Below, one piece after another: positions 6,634-6,937 of a DNA stretch of 6,937 nucleotides. Every line of letters starts with the position of its first letter. The first letter of the stretch is position 1. The notes under the pieces were generated by a model. The model saw only the letters and a program-made list of their open reading frames with translations, had not been told where the DNA came from and searched no databases. The stretch is from NCBI GenBank assembly GCA_024763135.1, contig JANTGD010000193.1, forward strand, positions 1-6,937, given 5' to 3'. The DNA is from Thiotrichales bacterium (lineage in GTDB: Bacteria > Pseudomonadota > Gammaproteobacteria > UWMA-0217). The position numbers and the translations under genes were made by a program.

Positions 6634-6937
6634 ATCGATTGAGGTGTTCTTTAATTGTGAGGTAACTATTCCGGCTGCTTAGATGCCGTCTTAGATCACG
6701 GCATCCAGGGTTCCAGCATGGGTGTCTCTTCACTTCTGTGACCCCGCAAGCGTCAAAAATCCGCAGACATCGGTCACGAGAGGAGCAGGTATCGTAGTTA
6801 CCTTGAATAGTCTAACAGTTTTATGCTGACTCAGCGGAAGTTGAACCTAAAAACCTCAGTTGGGCGCAAAAAAGACGCGTAAGATATTGGTGTGGATGGT
6901 GAATCGGAAAAACTCGTGGTCACCTTATTGGTGATGA
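6634..6937. other. upstream region of the Hsp20-like gene, no gene recognised
   Basis: About 300 bases without a convincing coding frame on either strand. A minus-strand frame open from the window edge (6935) to a TGA at 6831 could be the tail of an upstream gene, but 34 open codons are not significant and I do not recognise the peptide. The region presumably contains the promoter for the minus-strand operon, yet I found no pair of -35 and -10 hexamers good enough to call. I also saw no convincing heat-shock sigma-factor promoter on the minus strand. The one distinct structure is the repeat at 6678-6705. Confidence 0.5.
6678..6705. promoter_or_regulatory. overlapping direct and inverted repeat, possible operator
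   Basis: CTTAGAT occurs at 6678-6684 and again at 6690-6696, a 12-base period that would put both copies on nearly the same face of the helix. Overlapping this, GATGCCG (6682-6688) and CGGCATC (6699-6705) form a perfect seven-base inverted repeat with a ten-base spacer. The block lies 57-84 bases upstream of the Hsp20-like ATG, a plausible place for a regulator to bind. The regulator's identity cannot be inferred. Confidence 0.35.

Noticed and set aside
6830..6875. Phrase around ACCTAAAAACCTCAGTTG that vaguely resembles an insertion-sequence end
   Set aside because: I could not find a partner repeat, duplication or transposase, so the resemblance is too weak to report as a feature.
6831..6935. 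Minus-strand frame open from the right edge, possibly the end of an upstream gene
   Set aside because: Thirty-four codons without a stop are expected by chance, and the peptide shows no family resemblance.

Overview
The window is a bacterial operon segment. All convincing genes lie on the minus strand and read from right to left. Its core is a complete five-gene oligopeptide ABC importer in canonical order: oppA (periplasmic binding protein), oppB and oppC (permeases), oppD and oppF (ATPases). A short gene for an exported protein with an alpha-crystallin/Hsp20-like domain sits directly upstream of oppA. Periplasmic signal peptides, an OppA-class binding protein and moderate GC content suggest a Gram-negative proteobacterium, probably gammaproteobacterial. 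The species cannot be named from this sequence.

Layout from right to left (direction of transcription). Positions 6937-6622 are an upstream region with no convincing gene. It holds an overlapping direct and inverted repeat and a good ribosome binding site. Positions 6621-6163 encode the exported Hsp20-like protein. After a 39-base gap, oppA occupies 6123-4534. The 399-base oppA-oppB gap (4533-4135) contains a 271-base segment bounded by 29-base inverted repeats that match at 27 positions. It resembles a miniature inverted-repeat (MITE-like) insertion. oppB (4134-3184), oppC (3194-2316), oppD (2319-1354) and oppF (1357-359) follow without gaps: oppB/oppC overlap by 11 bases, and oppC/oppD and oppD/oppF overlap through ATGA stop/start junctions. 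Positions 358-1 have no gene. The outer 115 bases look like one end of an insertion sequence that continues beyond the window.

How the genes work together: OppA would capture peptides in the periplasm and deliver them to the OppB/OppC channel, with OppD and OppF hydrolysing ATP on the cytoplasmic side. Both ATPases keep all nucleotide-binding motifs and a four-cysteine C-terminal cluster that can ligate an iron-sulfur centre in relatives. The Hsp20-like protein would be in the same compartment as OppA, but a joint function is inference. I found no wholly novel system. The points most worth checking are the inverted-repeat element splitting oppA from oppB, and the exported small heat-shock-like protein at the head of the operon.
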